A DNA stretch of 64,000 nucleotides from Catenulispora sp. MAP5-51 (GTDB lineage: Bacteria > Actinomycetota > Actinomycetes > Streptomycetales > Catenulisporaceae). Below are positions 36,610 to 45,831 of the stretch, piece after piece. Made by a program: the position numbers and the translations under genes. The notes under the pieces are model-generated. The model was given only the letters and a program-made list of their open reading frames with translations, made no database searches and was not told where the DNA came from. Position 1 is the first letter of the stretch. The number at the start of each line of letters is the position of its first letter. Where the stretch lies: the NCBI RefSeq assembly GCF_041261205.1, contig NZ_JBGCCH010000002.1, positions 558,001-622,000 of the forward strand. The letters are read 5' to 3'.

Positions 36610-37545
36610 ATGCCGTTCTCCTCAACCCCCTCCCCTCCGCGAGAAACGGCACCCCTCTTGAATCCCCACCGCACCACGTCGGCCCCCGACAGCTGGAACG
36701 TCGGCGCCCTGATTTCGCTGGCCCTCCTGACTTCGGCCGTCGCGTCCATCGTCCTCATCGGATTCCTCGGCTCCTACGGTCCGCTGCGTGACGCCTTCCT
36801 CGCAATCCATCAGAGTCCTGCTGCCGCTTCGCGCGACCCGTGGGCTGTCGATGGGCTCATTGCGGTCGCCACAGCTGCCGCGATCTGGTTAAAGAACAGG
36901 AAGGTAGCCCACATCTACGCTGTCACCGTCGGCGGCGTCGCCACCGCTGCCTCGCTCCTGCTGAACTTCCTTCACGGCTGCGGCGTCATCCGTCCCGGCG
37001 GCCAGACCAGCGGCCCTCTCCACCCCCTCCTCGTGCTCATCATCAGCTCGCTCCCGGTTGGCGCGATCGGCTTCGGGTCCCACCTCCTCGTCGCCTGCGT
37101 CCGGAACTTCCGGTCCCGAGTCCCACGTACCGCCGAGGAGTCCGAGGTGGCCGTCATCGGACAGCGGGACCATGGCGCGTATCCGAAGGCTCTGGGTTCC
37201 CGTCCCGTCGATCACGCACCGGACCGCTCTGTACCCAGTTCGCGTTTTCGCGTCGCCGCACTCGTCCCGGACGGACCGCGCGCGTACCGGGCCCCGGACC
37301 GGTCCCGTACCGCCGGCGTGGCCGAACTTGACCCGGCCCTAGTCGAACTAGGACGCAAAGCCCTGGCAGGACTGGCAGAGGACGGTGTCCCACCCACACG
37401 CGACACTCTCCGCGCACGAATGGGAGTCGGGAACGGCAAGGCGTCAGCTGTCTGGACCTACCTCCGTGCTGTCGGAGAGCCAGAGCCTACGGGCGGGACC
37501 TCGAACCGGACTACACCGATCCTCTCGGACCAGCTTGTCCCTTAG
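36610..37545 (+). CDS. DUF2637-type membrane protein with C-terminal HTH-like segment
   Basis: A 311-residue protein. Four membrane helices in residues 30-165 (VGALISLALLTSAVASIVLIGFLGSYGPL, AVDGLIAVATAAAIWL, YAVTVGGVATAASLLLNF, LLVLIISSLPVGAIGFGSHLLVA) correspond to DUF2637, found in spread proteins of actinomycete plasmids and integrative elements. The C-terminal segment (LVELGRKALAGLAEDGVPPTRDTLRARMGVGNGKASAVWTYLRA) looks like a small helix-turn-helix. It may act in intramycelial spread; the HTH could read the repeats overlapping its own 3' region. Confidence 0.72.
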   Translation: MPFSSTPSPPRETAPLLNPHRTTSAPDSWNVGALISLALLTSAVASIVLIGFLGSYGPLRDAFLAIHQSPAAASRDPWAVDGLIAVATAAAIWLKNRKVAHIYAVTVGGVATAASLLLNFLHGCGVIRPGGQTSGPLHPLLVLIISSLPVGAIGFGSHLLVACVRNFRSRVPRTAEESEVAVIGQRDHGAYPKALGSRPVDHAPDRSVPSSRFRVAALVPDGPRAYRAPDRSRTAGVAELDPALVELGRKALAGLAEDGVPPTRDTLRARMGVGNGKASAVWTYLRAVGEPEPTGGTSNRTTPILSDQLVP

Positions 37546-37547
37546 TC

Positions 37548-38147
37548 CTATGCGCGGTACGGGACCGTACATTGAGTGCGGTCCCGTACCGCTGTCAGAG
37601 AAGGATGGATACCAGGTCGCGATTCGTCGGTCAGTGCCTGGATCGCTTCATGCAGCACCAGATCCTTGGGCCACAGCGCCATGGAGCACCCCAGCTTCTG
37701 CGCCCAAACGATCTGCGCAATCGATCGCGGAGGAATGCAAGTTAGCTCCCAATATGAGATCGACGATCCGCTGACGCCTACGAGTTGGCCAAGAGCCTTT
37801 TGGTTCATCTTCAAAGCCTGGCGACGGCTCTTTAACGGTCCAGCAAGTCGCCGCAGCTCGAAAGAATCCCTTGTTTCACCCGGAAGCAACCACAGAGGTT
37901 CGGGTAACAAAACCTTGCCATCCGGGCCGATGATCACCAGGCATCGATCAAGCCCTCCAGACCAGCGCGTCAGGTTCATCAAGGTGGGGTCCAACCGCAG
38001 GTTCTCCCACTGAGAGATCGTCTTGCCGCGCACCCCGACGCGGGATGACAACGCGGCCTGAGAGATCCGGGCATCCCGACGGAGCGACCTTAGCTTGCCA
38101 ACAACCTGCACGAAGGCATGCTTCGCCGCTTCATCAACTTTCAGCAT
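37548..38147 (-). CDS. double-XRE regulator 1
   Basis: A 199-residue protein, start at ATG 38147 (MLKVDEAAKHAF). Two Cro/C1-type helix-turn-helix domains in tandem: LRSLRRDARISQAALSSRVGVRGKTISQWE (~15-45) and LKSRRQALKMNQKALGQLVGVSGSSISYWE (~105-135). Between them is the conserved segment RWSGGLDRCLVIIGPDGK. Paralogous to the neighbouring gene on the same strand. Likely a repressor of element functions. Its 3' end overlaps the inverted repeat at 37554-37592. Confidence 0.8.
   Translation of the reverse strand: MLKVDEAAKHAFVQVVGKLRSLRRDARISQAALSSRVGVRGKTISQWENLRLDPTLMNLTRWSGGLDRCLVIIGPDGKVLLPEPLWLLPGETRDSFELRRLAGPLKSRRQALKMNQKALGQLVGVSGSSISYWELTCIPPRSIAQIVWAQKLGCSMALWPKDLVLHEAIQALTDESRPGIHPSLTAVRDRTQCTVPYRA
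37554..37592. terminator. 14-bp inverted repeat between convergent genes
   Basis: GCGGTACGGGACCG and CGGTCCCGTACCGC with an 11-base spacer, between the DUF2637 gene and the XRE regulator. A third exact copy of the right arm lies inside the DUF2637 gene at 37300-37313, so it may be a protein-binding site as well as a terminator. Confidence 0.7.
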
Positions 38148-38268
38148 CACTAGCAGCCTTACTCGTGATGCCGGATTCCATCCAGGCCCTCCACCTGCGG
38201 CACGTGAATCCCACCTGTGTAGAACCATGATAGGCCATTTAGAACCCGTTGCCGTTCTCAGTCCTTAT

Positions 38269-38874
38269 TTAACGCCCTCGCGTGGGATATAGCCCTAGCT
38301 GCCGAACACGCAAGCCCGGGCGATCGATAGTGGACCCCAGCGGCCCGGGCGCCGCGAAACCGGGGCGCCGCAGCTGCGGCCCACCGTCAGCGATGCGCTG
38401 GACATCCAGCGAGTAGCCGAGTTGCCGCGCCCACACGACATGCGCGATCGGCCGCGGAGGCACCCGGACCAGTTCCCACCGCTGGATCGAGTCGCGGCTG
38501 ACGCCGACCAGCTCGCCGAGCTGCCCCTGGGTCATCCCTAGCGCCAAGCGGCGGTTCCGCAAGGGGACGGCCAGGCGCCGTCGCTCAAAAACCTCCCACG
38601 TCTCGCCTGGACGCTGGCGCAGTGGACCGTTGCGCACCCCGCCGTCCCTGCCGATGATCACTAGCTGGCGGCTGAGTTCGCCGGACCATTGGATCAGGTG
38701 CCCCAGGGTCGGCTCTATGGCCCCGGTCTCCCACTCGGAGACCGCCCTGCCCCGGACCGGAAGACCTACCGCCAGCGCGTTCTGGGAGACCCCGGCCTCT
38801 AAACGTGCGGATCGCAGGCCCTTGGCAATCCGCTGAAGGGCCCGTTCCGCACCGGCATCAACGTGCAGCCCCAT
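38269..38874 (-). CDS. double-XRE regulator 2
   Basis: A 201-residue paralogue of regulator 1, start MGLHVDAGAERALQR. HTH domains: LRSARLEAGVSQNALAVGLPVRGRAVSEWE and LRNRRLALGMTQGQLGELVGVSRDSIQRWE, with QWSGELSRQLVIIGRDGG between. Its ATG overlaps the stop of the upstream GHKL ATPase gene (ATGA), so it is the last gene of a three-gene operon (39761 to 38269). Confidence 0.8.
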   Translation of the reverse strand: MGLHVDAGAERALQRIAKGLRSARLEAGVSQNALAVGLPVRGRAVSEWETGAIEPTLGHLIQWSGELSRQLVIIGRDGGVRNGPLRQRPGETWEVFERRRLAVPLRNRRLALGMTQGQLGELVGVSRDSIQRWELVRVPPRPIAHVVWARQLGYSLDVQRIADGGPQLRRPGFAAPGPLGSTIDRPGLRVRQLGLYPTRGR

Positions 38875-39356
38875 CAACGCTGCCAATCGTCCATCGTCAT
38901 GCCGACCCTTCGTGTGGCTCTGAACTGGTGGGAGAGGCCAGCAGTCGGGCAATCGGGCCCGGGTATCCCCGTGACCTCGTCGAAAGTGATCTCGGCCCAG
39001 ACCGAACGGGCCGTCTCGTCGCCGTCCACTCCCCAGGAAGCCGAGAGCATGGCAACGATGGTCAGACCGCGCCCAGCCTCGTCCTGCTCGTCCGGGGCGC
39101 GGAGGATGGGTGTCAAGGGTCCGCCGTGGTCGTCGACCCGGACCCTGACCCGGTCTGCGGACCGGGTCAGGCGCAACACGAACTCCCCGCCGGGCGCACC
39201 GCTGGCCGTGTGCTTAATTGCGTTGCCCGCCAACTCGTCGACGACCAGTGCGACGGTGTACGCCGCCTCGCAGCCACCGAGCACCGCGAAGGTGAACCGG
39301 CGGGCCTCGACCAAGCACTCGGGCCGGCCCGCGAACTCCTTGGACCACACGCCCAC
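38874..39356 (-). CDS. GHKL ATPase, anti-sigma/RsbW-like
   Basis: A 160-residue histidine-kinase-type ATPase domain without kinase or sensor parts. N box VVDELAGNAIKHT, G1-like DHGGPLTPIL, G2 GRGLTIVAMLSASWGV. Actinomycetes have many such single-domain proteins acting as anti-sigma factors or ATP-dependent switches. Coupling to the XRE regulator suggests a signalling pair. Confidence 0.82.
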   Translation of the reverse strand: MGVWSKEFAGRPECLVEARRFTFAVLGGCEAAYTVALVVDELAGNAIKHTASGAPGGEFVLRLTRSADRVRVRVDDHGGPLTPILRAPDEQDEAGRGLTIVAMLSASWGVDGDETARSVWAEITFDEVTGIPGPDCPTAGLSHQFRATRRVGMTMDDWQR

Positions 39357-39359
39357 AGT

Positions 39360-39761
39360 TCACCCACCCCCTTGAGTCGGCCGGGTACTCCACCGACAGC
39401 GGATGAGCGTCTCGGTGTGCTCAGCGACCTGGAACGCGGCCTTGGCCGGGCTACTGCCGGTCTCGTGCATCACCAGGCACGCCAGCGCGGTCTGCAATCC
39501 CCGGTGATAGTCGTGCCACTCACTCTGATCGCGCCGCGCCGCATTCCCGGTGTGGAAGTACTCCCCGGCATCAAAGGTCAACGTCGCCGCCAACCCGAGG
39601 ACCGCCAGGTAGCTGCTGGAATGGCCCGCGGAGAGCAGCCGGCGCTGGAACTCCGCCTCCGCCGGGGTCGCAGCGATGCCGAACATCGCCGGCACCCGCC
39701 CGATCACCCGTCTGTCGCTTAGCTCGGCCAGGAACGTCTTGATGTCCTCTGGACGCCTCAT
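39360..39761 (-). CDS. hypothetical protein upstream of GHKL ATPase
   Basis: A 133-residue protein from ATG 39761 (MRRPEDIKTFLAELSDRRV). Predicted helical, with AEFQRRLLSAGHSSSYLAVLGLAATLTFDAGEYFHTG and HDYHRGLQTALACLVMHE. No family recognised. It ends 3 bases before the GHKL gene, first gene of the operon. Confidence 0.6.
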   Translation of the reverse strand: MRRPEDIKTFLAELSDRRVIGRVPAMFGIAATPAEAEFQRRLLSAGHSSSYLAVLGLAATLTFDAGEYFHTGNAARRDQSEWHDYHRGLQTALACLVMHETGSSPAKAAFQVAEHTETLIRCRWSTRPTQGGG

Positions 39762-40161
39762 GCCGGACCCGCCAGCTGCGTCTGCACTCCGAAGCCGCAA
39801 GGCGCGGCTACAGCCCGAACTGACAGTTCGGGTTTTCTGGCAGTGCATCTGAGGACGCAGCCAGGCACGTCCACGCTGCTGGGCCACGCTTGAGCGTGCG
39901 CGGGCTTGGTGGCCTCGCGCACCATACGCTGCCGGGGATGAGCCGCGGCAGTGGGCTGGATCTGGGTAACCACGGGTACCTCGCTACGGAATCGAAGCTG
40001 TTCGGGCTGGTTTGCGGCGCGCTGCCCGGACCAGTGAACGTCCGACCCGATATCCACGAACAGGAAAACGCGGTTCATTTGTGGTCGCGACGAACCAGAA
40101 GACTTGACGATTCCTTACCCAACAGCAAGCGCCGTGGTTGTCACGGCGATACGTTGCGTAC
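39762..40161. other. divergent intergenic region
   Basis: No gene seen. It separates the minus-strand GHKL-XRE operon from the plus-strand XRE-TPR gene, so it should contain both promoters. TTGACG at 40104-40109 is a possible -35 for the plus strand. Confidence 0.5.
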
Positions 40162-41391
40162 ATGTCGGGGAACCGAGCGCTACGCCAGAAAGAGGCTGAC
40201 CTGGGGCTCACCCATGCCGAACTGGCGCGGCGAGTGAACCTTCACATCCAGGAACTCACCGGAAAGCCGGGCACCGTATCAGAGCGCACCGTTCACAACT
40301 GGCTGACCGGCACCACCCGGTGGCCTCCTGCCAAAATCCGGTTCGCGTTAGGTGCAGTATTCGGATGTGGCCCTGAACATCTCGGATTCCTCCCGCCGGA
40401 CGGTGCTGTGAAGCGACGCGCGTTCCTCGCCTCGACGGCCGGCACCGCCATGGCCGTTGCCGGACCAGCGCAGCGACGGATCGGGGTCGGCGATATTCAA
40501 CGTCTCCAGGCCAGATTCGCCGACGTCATCGCCCGCGACCACCTCCACGGCGGCCGAAAGAGCATCGAGGCCGACGCTCTGGCCCTGGCCGAGGAGGCCA
40601 TTGCACTTCAGCAGGCTGGCAGCGCCAGTCAACGGGTACGTGGCCAGCTGTACGCCACCGCCGCGGCGTTCACCTCCAGCGCCATGTGGGCTGCGATCGA
40701 CGGGCGCCGCTTCGATGCCGCGCAGGACCACCACCGGCGCGCCTCCAGCCTCGCCGCGATGTCCGGGGACCCGACCATTGCCTTCCGCATCTGGTCGCAC
40801 GCCGGCAGCATGTACCGGCATCTGGGCCGCGCCATCGACGCGCAGGCGGCCAACGACGTCGCTCGCGGGCTGAGTATCACTCGCCGCGACCCGTTGTTCG
40901 CCTCCCTCGGACACGCTCGGCATGCCGCGATCCTGGGTCTGACTGGCGACCCGAACGCCGTGCGACGCGCCATCGACCGAGCGCAGGAAGCACTGGGCCA
41001 GGCCGACCCGGCCGCCGACCGGCCCACGTGGATCACCATCCACTACGACCAAGCCGAGCTCGACTCCCTCGCCTTGGCTGCCCATCTTGCCCTTGGCTCG
41101 TTCGAAGACGCCGAGGCCCGCGCCCACCGCAGCCTGGCCGCACTGCGCCCGCACATGAAGCGCAGCAGGGGCATCACCACCGCCCGGCTGGCCCGCGCTC
41201 AACTCGGTCAAGGCGATATCGACCACGCCATTCACACCGCGATGTCCGTAGCGGCAGATCAAGCCACTCACCCTCGTATCGCGGGCATGCTCGCCAGCTT
41301 CGGTCGGAGCGTACACGAACTCGCTGGCGCCGGCGGCAACGCTCGAACGTGGGACCAGTGGGCCTACGACACCCGGAGGAGCATCGCATGA
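40162..41391 (+). CDS. XRE-TPR regulator
   Basis: A 409-residue protein. N-terminal XRE-like HTH (LRQKEADLGLTHAELARRVNLHIQEL...SERTVHNWLTGTTRWPP, ~5-50), a FLASTAGTAMAVAG segment, then TPR-like helical repeats (~110-400: AQDHHRRASSLAAMSGD, AIDAQAANDVARGLSI, AEARAHRSLAALRPH). This class often senses a small peptide or metabolite through TPRs. Codon 63 is TTA. Its stop overlaps the acetyltransferase start. Confidence 0.8.
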   Translation: MSGNRALRQKEADLGLTHAELARRVNLHIQELTGKPGTVSERTVHNWLTGTTRWPPAKIRFALGAVFGCGPEHLGFLPPDGAVKRRAFLASTAGTAMAVAGPAQRRIGVGDIQRLQARFADVIARDHLHGGRKSIEADALALAEEAIALQQAGSASQRVRGQLYATAAAFTSSAMWAAIDGRRFDAAQDHHRRASSLAAMSGDPTIAFRIWSHAGSMYRHLGRAIDAQAANDVARGLSITRRDPLFASLGHARHAAILGLTGDPNAVRRAIDRAQEALGQADPAADRPTWITIHYDQAELDSLALAAHLALGSFEDAEARAHRSLAALRPHMKRSRGITTARLARAQLGQGDIDHAIHTAMSVAADQATHPRIAGMLASFGRSVHELAGAGGNARTWDQWAYDTRRSIA

Positions 41392-41936
41392 GCGCCGGCG
41401 ACATCGAGTTGCGTCGCTTCAACGACTTGGCCCAAGCACGTCAGGCCCTTATCGACGTATACGCCGACGTCCGGGCGCCCCTCCTACACCTGCCGAACTA
41501 CCGTGTCGAGGCATTCGCCGAACGCCTTGACCGCCACGCTCACGAAGTCGGCTGGGAGGCCGTCCTCGGCTACGACAACGGCAAGGCGGTGGGCTACGCC
41601 TACTCCAACACCCTCACCGCCGACGACCGCTGGTGGACCCGCATGACCGAGCCCCTGCCCGAGGGGTACACCACCGTGCCGACGATGGCTGTCAAGGAGA
41701 TCGGCGTCCGCACACCGTGGCGCGGCACTGGAGCCGCCCGCCGCATCCACGACGAACTCCTCGCAGGCCGTACCGAAGAACGCGCAACCCTGCTGGTCAA
41801 TCCGCTCGCGGGCGACGGCAAGGTCCAAGGGCTCTACGAGGCCTGGGGCTACACCGCCTTCAACAGCCAGCAACCAAGCCCGGGGTCTCCCAAGCTCGTA
41901 GCGATGATCCGGCCTCGAACGCTCCGGGCTGTCTGA
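41388..41936 (+). CDS. GNAT-family N-acetyltransferase
   Basis: A 182-residue protein, ATG overlapping the XRE-TPR stop (ATGA) with GGAGGA at 41375-41380. GNAT fold: AVLGYDNGKAVGYAYSN (strand 3), TMAVKEIGVRTPWRGTGAARRIHDELL (acetyl-CoA loop, R/Q-x-x-G-x-G/A as RGTGAA) and LYEAWGYTAFNSQQP (C-terminal). Substrate unknown; translational coupling to the regulator suggests a shared role. Confidence 0.82.
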   Translation: MSAGDIELRRFNDLAQARQALIDVYADVRAPLLHLPNYRVEAFAERLDRHAHEVGWEAVLGYDNGKAVGYAYSNTLTADDRWWTRMTEPLPEGYTTVPTMAVKEIGVRTPWRGTGAARRIHDELLAGRTEERATLLVNPLAGDGKVQGLYEAWGYTAFNSQQPSPGSPKLVAMIRPRTLRAV

Positions 41937-41990
41937 CCTGTCCAGCCCCGATAGCCCCCATCGAGGCCGCCCCAAGAGTCGCGCAGGCTG

Positions 41991-42878
41991 TCAGCATTGA
42001 GCCATCTGTAGCGGTGCACGGAGCTGAGCACGGGCAATCTCGAACCCGGCCCGGCCGTCCTTGCTAAGGGCGCTTGAATCTGCCTGGGGGTCGGCGTGGG
42101 AGCAATCACCGCACAGTCCCGGGGCTCGCAACGGAACCCGGCACTCGGTGCACTCGTGCCGCTCAACGTGCGGCGCCGGCTTCGAAAGCTCGGGCGGCAT
42201 CTTCACCGTGAGCCGGTGCCGGACCAGTGCGGCAGCCTGATGCACTCGCGGCGGAAGACCCGATGTCAGAGCGCTGGTCACATGGCCTGGCGTCGCGCCT
42301 CTCGCCAGCCAGCGATCAACGAGCGCTGCCAGGCTCGCAGCCTCAGCCGAGGCGAGGTGAAGGCGCGGCTCGTCCTTGCCTACCTGCGTGAGCAGGGAGA
42401 GGGCTTTTGAGACCTCACCTCCCGCCCGCCCCTTTTCCTGGCCGCTGTCGCTGCGTTCCTTCAGCCGGGTGAGGGGAGGGAGGGATTCTTTGACCCCAGT
42501 CTCTTCGGTTTTGATTCCCGACTTCCCGCGACCCGGCGCACCGGTTCCCGGTGGGACGGCCGCCGGTTTCACCAGGCCCGCTGCCTCTCCGCGGTCGGCG
42601 AAGACCTCCACCCGAGTACGAATACGGCCCTCATCGTCACGGACCTTCGCCCGAGTCATGTAGCCGCTGGACTCCAATTCGTGGAGGGCGCGAGCGATCG
42701 TGCCGCGCCCTTCCACGGACTTGTTCGCCAGTGTCTTGACGTCCTCACGGATGCCGTCAGGCAGCGACAGCAGATAGGCCAGCAGGCCACGGGCTGCGAA
42801 AGACAGCTCGTGATCACGCGCCGTCGCGTTCGGAACCTTCGTAAAGAACCCGGTTTGCCGGGTACCATGAACACGCAT
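41991..42878 (-). CDS. winged-helix replication-initiator-like protein
   Basis: A 295-residue protein. N-terminal winged helix typical of plasmid/phage replication organisers (FTKVPNATARDHELSFAARGLLAYLLSLPDGIREDVKTLANKSVEGRGTIARALHELESSGYMTR, ~12-78), Ser/Pro-rich linker, helical segment, and a C-terminal zinc ribbon (HECTECRVPLRAPGLCGDC). Related proteins are common on actinomycete plasmids and integrative elements; a replication role is inferred. A separate terminator-like hairpin lies at 42905-42932. Confidence 0.72.
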   Translation of the reverse strand: MRVHGTRQTGFFTKVPNATARDHELSFAARGLLAYLLSLPDGIREDVKTLANKSVEGRGTIARALHELESSGYMTRAKVRDDEGRIRTRVEVFADRGEAAGLVKPAAVPPGTGAPGRGKSGIKTEETGVKESLPPLTRLKERSDSGQEKGRAGGEVSKALSLLTQVGKDEPRLHLASAEAASLAALVDRWLARGATPGHVTSALTSGLPPRVHQAAALVRHRLTVKMPPELSKPAPHVERHECTECRVPLRAPGLCGDCSHADPQADSSALSKDGRAGFEIARAQLRAPLQMAQC

Positions 42879-42904
42879 TGGGAGCTCGAACTCCTTGTGC
42901 CATG

Positions 42905-42932
42905 CCCCGGGGTGTTACCAGCACCGCCGGGG
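42905..42932 (+). terminator. hairpin with T-rich tail
   Basis: CCCCGG/CCGGGG and GGTG/CACC with a one-base bulge and 7-base loop, then TCTTTGTTCTGTTTT on the plus strand. No plus-strand gene ends nearby, so it may act as an attenuator or protect the Rep-like gene promoter. Confidence 0.55.
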
Positions 42933-43098
42933 TCTTTGTTCTGTTTTGTCGGTTTCTACCGTAGCCTCGCAGGCCACAGAGATTCAAGCAGGCGACACGA
43001 ATGGACCAGTGCGAAACTGGTTCACTCCTGCAAAACGTGGACAGCCAGCCCTGGCAAACAAGCTGTCAGCCCTGCTGACGCACGCGTCTCGCGGTAGG

Positions 43099-45831
43099 TC
43101 AGAGTGTTTCTCCGACGAGCTGGCTGTAGAGATCGCATGACTCCTGGTCTGTGTCCTCGTCCAGATCTTCCATATGGATGCTGAGTAGCTCGAACGTGCG
43201 ACGGACGCCAGTCGTATCGCCCACAGCCGCTTGCGCCCGCATGAGGCACTGGTACGTCTCGACGTTGTAGCGGTCGACATCGATCGCGTTTTCCAGCAGG
43301 TGGATCGCGTAGGCGGCGTCCGAGGGTCCGACGAGCTGGGCCAGCCGGTGGTAGGCGTCGAGGGCACGTCGGCGCTGCTGTTCGCGGACGGGTTCGACCC
43401 AGTCGGCTTCCATGATCGGGAGGACGGGGCCACGGTAGAGGCGAACCGCCTCGGTGAGGTGTTCAACCTGCGCGGTCGGCTCCGCAGTGTTCGCCGCCGC
43501 GAGCGACTGCGTGAACATGGTGAGGTCCGTGGTGATCGTCGATGGCTCGAAGCGAAGACGCTGGGTACGTGGATCGTCGTCGATGAACGTCGCGTCAATG
43601 AGATCAGGCGCCACGGCTCGCAGGGCACGGCGGATCTCGGACAACTCGGTGGAGAACTTGTGGCGGGTCTTGGTGGTGACTTCCAATGCGAAGACCTCCT
43701 GGAGCAGGTATTCGCGAGGAGCGCCGACCGGGTTCACGGCGAGGTAGGACAGCAACGTCCGAAGCCGCGGCCGGAAGCGACCGCTGATATCGCAGCCGTT
43801 GACCACTACACCGAGGCCGTCGAAGACTTCGATGCGCACCGGCGGATCTGGCCGAGGAGACGTCTGGGTGACGTGCGCCTCAGCTGCGGCTCGCGGGGAC
43901 GGGACAACATGGTCCGGCGCAGAAGTTTTCTCCCGATCGTGGGCTGCGGCTGTTGCTTGGAAGACCACGCCGAGGGCTTCCCGAGCAGCAGCAACCGACA
44001 TGTGGAACGCGCGAGTACCGTCGAAGCCTGGTGCTGAACCGTCTGCCCGGCTCGTGCCATCCGCATCTACCTGGACGTCGGAGCCCTCGGGCGGAGGACC
44101 GAGCACCATGGCGTGAACGTCGAGGGCGTGCCCCGCCTCGATGACGTCGGTAAGTCGCACGTTGTCGGTAGGAGCCGGCGGCAACGTAACCAGGAGAAGC
44201 GGCTGCATCAGGTGGTCAGGCTTGAAGCGTCGGACGTCCGCTGCATTGCGCAGCCCGAGGGAACGCAGCATCGTTCGACGCTCGCTGATCTCGTCTTCGA
44301 CGTCGTTCAGGGCATCGGAGAGATCCGGCTTGATCTCGACACGTGCCACGTCCAGAAGGTCCGTGGTGCCGAAGACACGCTCGGCGACAGCTGTCGTGGT
44401 CACGACACGGGTCGCGGTGCCGCAGTCCGGAACTCCCTCGGCTGCCGACGCCGCCACGATAAGGGCCCGCAGCGCGCTCTCAGCGCCCTCACCTTCGAAC
44501 GACAAACCACAGCCGGAGCTGGCGTCTACTGCGAGCAGCACGGAATCGCCGCGGGGGCCGGTGCCCCATGAGAGCTCGGTCGGTGCTTCCAGCGCCTTGC
44601 GCGTCCTGGCCACTTCCTGCTCGGCTGTCCCCTTCAGGATGGGCAGTCCGTAGCCGTCCGAGCACCGATCGAGCGGAACGGGCGGCTCCTCCACGACCCA
44701 TTCGGTGAGGTATGGGTCATCTTCGTCCTGGACGTAGCCGTGGTCCGGGGGCGCGAGGGTCAGCAGGTGCGCGCGCTCCAACTCCGCGACCACCTCCGCC
44801 GCACGATCGGCAGGAACGTCACCAAGTGGGATCGGGAACTGGGCACGAGCACGAGCCCGGCGCCGCAACCGGCCGGCGGCCAGAGCCGCCGCGATGCCGG
44901 ACGCGAGTCCGATACCCACGTACCCGTCGGCACCGAGGCTGACCGCTACTCGGTCACGGGGCGCGGCCAGCGCGTGCTGCGGCATCGCCGACCTCGGCGC
45001 CCGGTGGCTCTCGGCGGATGTCTGCGGTGCCTCGCGCGGCGCGGCGGCCAGCGGTGTCGATACGGGCTCGGCGTCGTGAGGAGCGACCTCACCGAGCTGG
45101 GGCAGCTGGCTCGGGAGGTCCGCTGGCGACGGCGCTACCGCATCGACCGCCGAGGGCATCGCGAGCTTCCAGCCAGGCAAGATGACGTCGGGGTTCGTGA
45201 GTACCTGGCCGTCGGGCTGCGCAACGCCGACGTTCTGCTCATAGATCTCCGACCACCGGTTCGGGTCGCCGAGGTAGGCCGCTGCGATGTCCCACAGGTT
45301 CTCATCGTGCTCGACGACATGAACACGAACGATCGCCCGCTGCCCCTCGCTGGTCCCGACTCCGGGCACCGGCACACTGACCGCCGCCGAACGCGCACCC
45401 ATTGAATCCGAGGCGCCGATCGGCCCGGAGGACGTCGCAGCCAGCGCGCTGCGCGGAGCGAACAGAGTCACCAACAGCGCAGCGAGAAGGACCTGAACCG
45501 CGCCACCGCCGACCAAGCTCCGAGTACGGCCGGTCTCCATCCGCCCGCCATGCCGTGCCTGGACGGCAGCCCGGATCGCGCCCGGGAGCTGCGCCGCGAC
45601 CTCGACGGCGAAGATTGCCCAGCAGGCCCAGAGCACGTATGCGAGAACGACGACAGCAGCGCGATCGTCGAACTGGCCGCTCCTCAGCCACCAAACGATC
45701 CGCGACACCGACGGCGTTTTGGCCGGAATTGGATTCCCGATGTACGCGAGCAGGACGTACGGCAGCCCGAGGACACCGCCGAGCAAGACGGTTCCGGCCG
45801 CAGCGGACCGGACGACTCGGTTCGTGGTCAC
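43099..45831 (-). CDS. giant membrane protein with LysM and BTAD (SARP-like) domains, last gene of Tad operon
   Basis: A 910-residue protein, GTG overlapping the previous stop. Membrane helices near 12-32 (AGTVLLGGVLGLPYVLLAYIG), 60-80 and 107-127; a LysM-like domain VHVVEHDENLWDIAAAYLGDPNRWSEIYEQN (~168-200); another hydrophobic stretch near 330; a long ~350-680 region of unknown fold; and a C-terminal winged-helix plus BTAD tetratricopeptide domain (IEVFDGLGVVVNGCDISGRFRPRLRTLLSYLAV ... ALDAYHRLAQLV) from ~690. Proteins of this layout accompany Tad loci in actinomycetes; the BTAD half may regulate or scaffold. Confidence 0.82.
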   Translation of the reverse strand: MTTNRVVRSAAAGTVLLGGVLGLPYVLLAYIGNPIPAKTPSVSRIVWWLRSGQFDDRAAVVVLAYVLWACWAIFAVEVAAQLPGAIRAAVQARHGGRMETGRTRSLVGGGAVQVLLAALLVTLFAPRSALAATSSGPIGASDSMGARSAAVSVPVPGVGTSEGQRAIVRVHVVEHDENLWDIAAAYLGDPNRWSEIYEQNVGVAQPDGQVLTNPDVILPGWKLAMPSAVDAVAPSPADLPSQLPQLGEVAPHDAEPVSTPLAAAPREAPQTSAESHRAPRSAMPQHALAAPRDRVAVSLGADGYVGIGLASGIAAALAAGRLRRRARARAQFPIPLGDVPADRAAEVVAELERAHLLTLAPPDHGYVQDEDDPYLTEWVVEEPPVPLDRCSDGYGLPILKGTAEQEVARTRKALEAPTELSWGTGPRGDSVLLAVDASSGCGLSFEGEGAESALRALIVAASAAEGVPDCGTATRVVTTTAVAERVFGTTDLLDVARVEIKPDLSDALNDVEDEISERRTMLRSLGLRNAADVRRFKPDHLMQPLLLVTLPPAPTDNVRLTDVIEAGHALDVHAMVLGPPPEGSDVQVDADGTSRADGSAPGFDGTRAFHMSVAAAREALGVVFQATAAAHDREKTSAPDHVVPSPRAAAEAHVTQTSPRPDPPVRIEVFDGLGVVVNGCDISGRFRPRLRTLLSYLAVNPVGAPREYLLQEVFALEVTTKTRHKFSTELSEIRRALRAVAPDLIDATFIDDDPRTQRLRFEPSTITTDLTMFTQSLAAANTAEPTAQVEHLTEAVRLYRGPVLPIMEADWVEPVREQQRRRALDAYHRLAQLVGPSDAAYAIHLLENAIDVDRYNVETYQCLMRAQAAVGDTTGVRRTFELLSIHMEDLDEDTDQESCDLYSQLVGETL

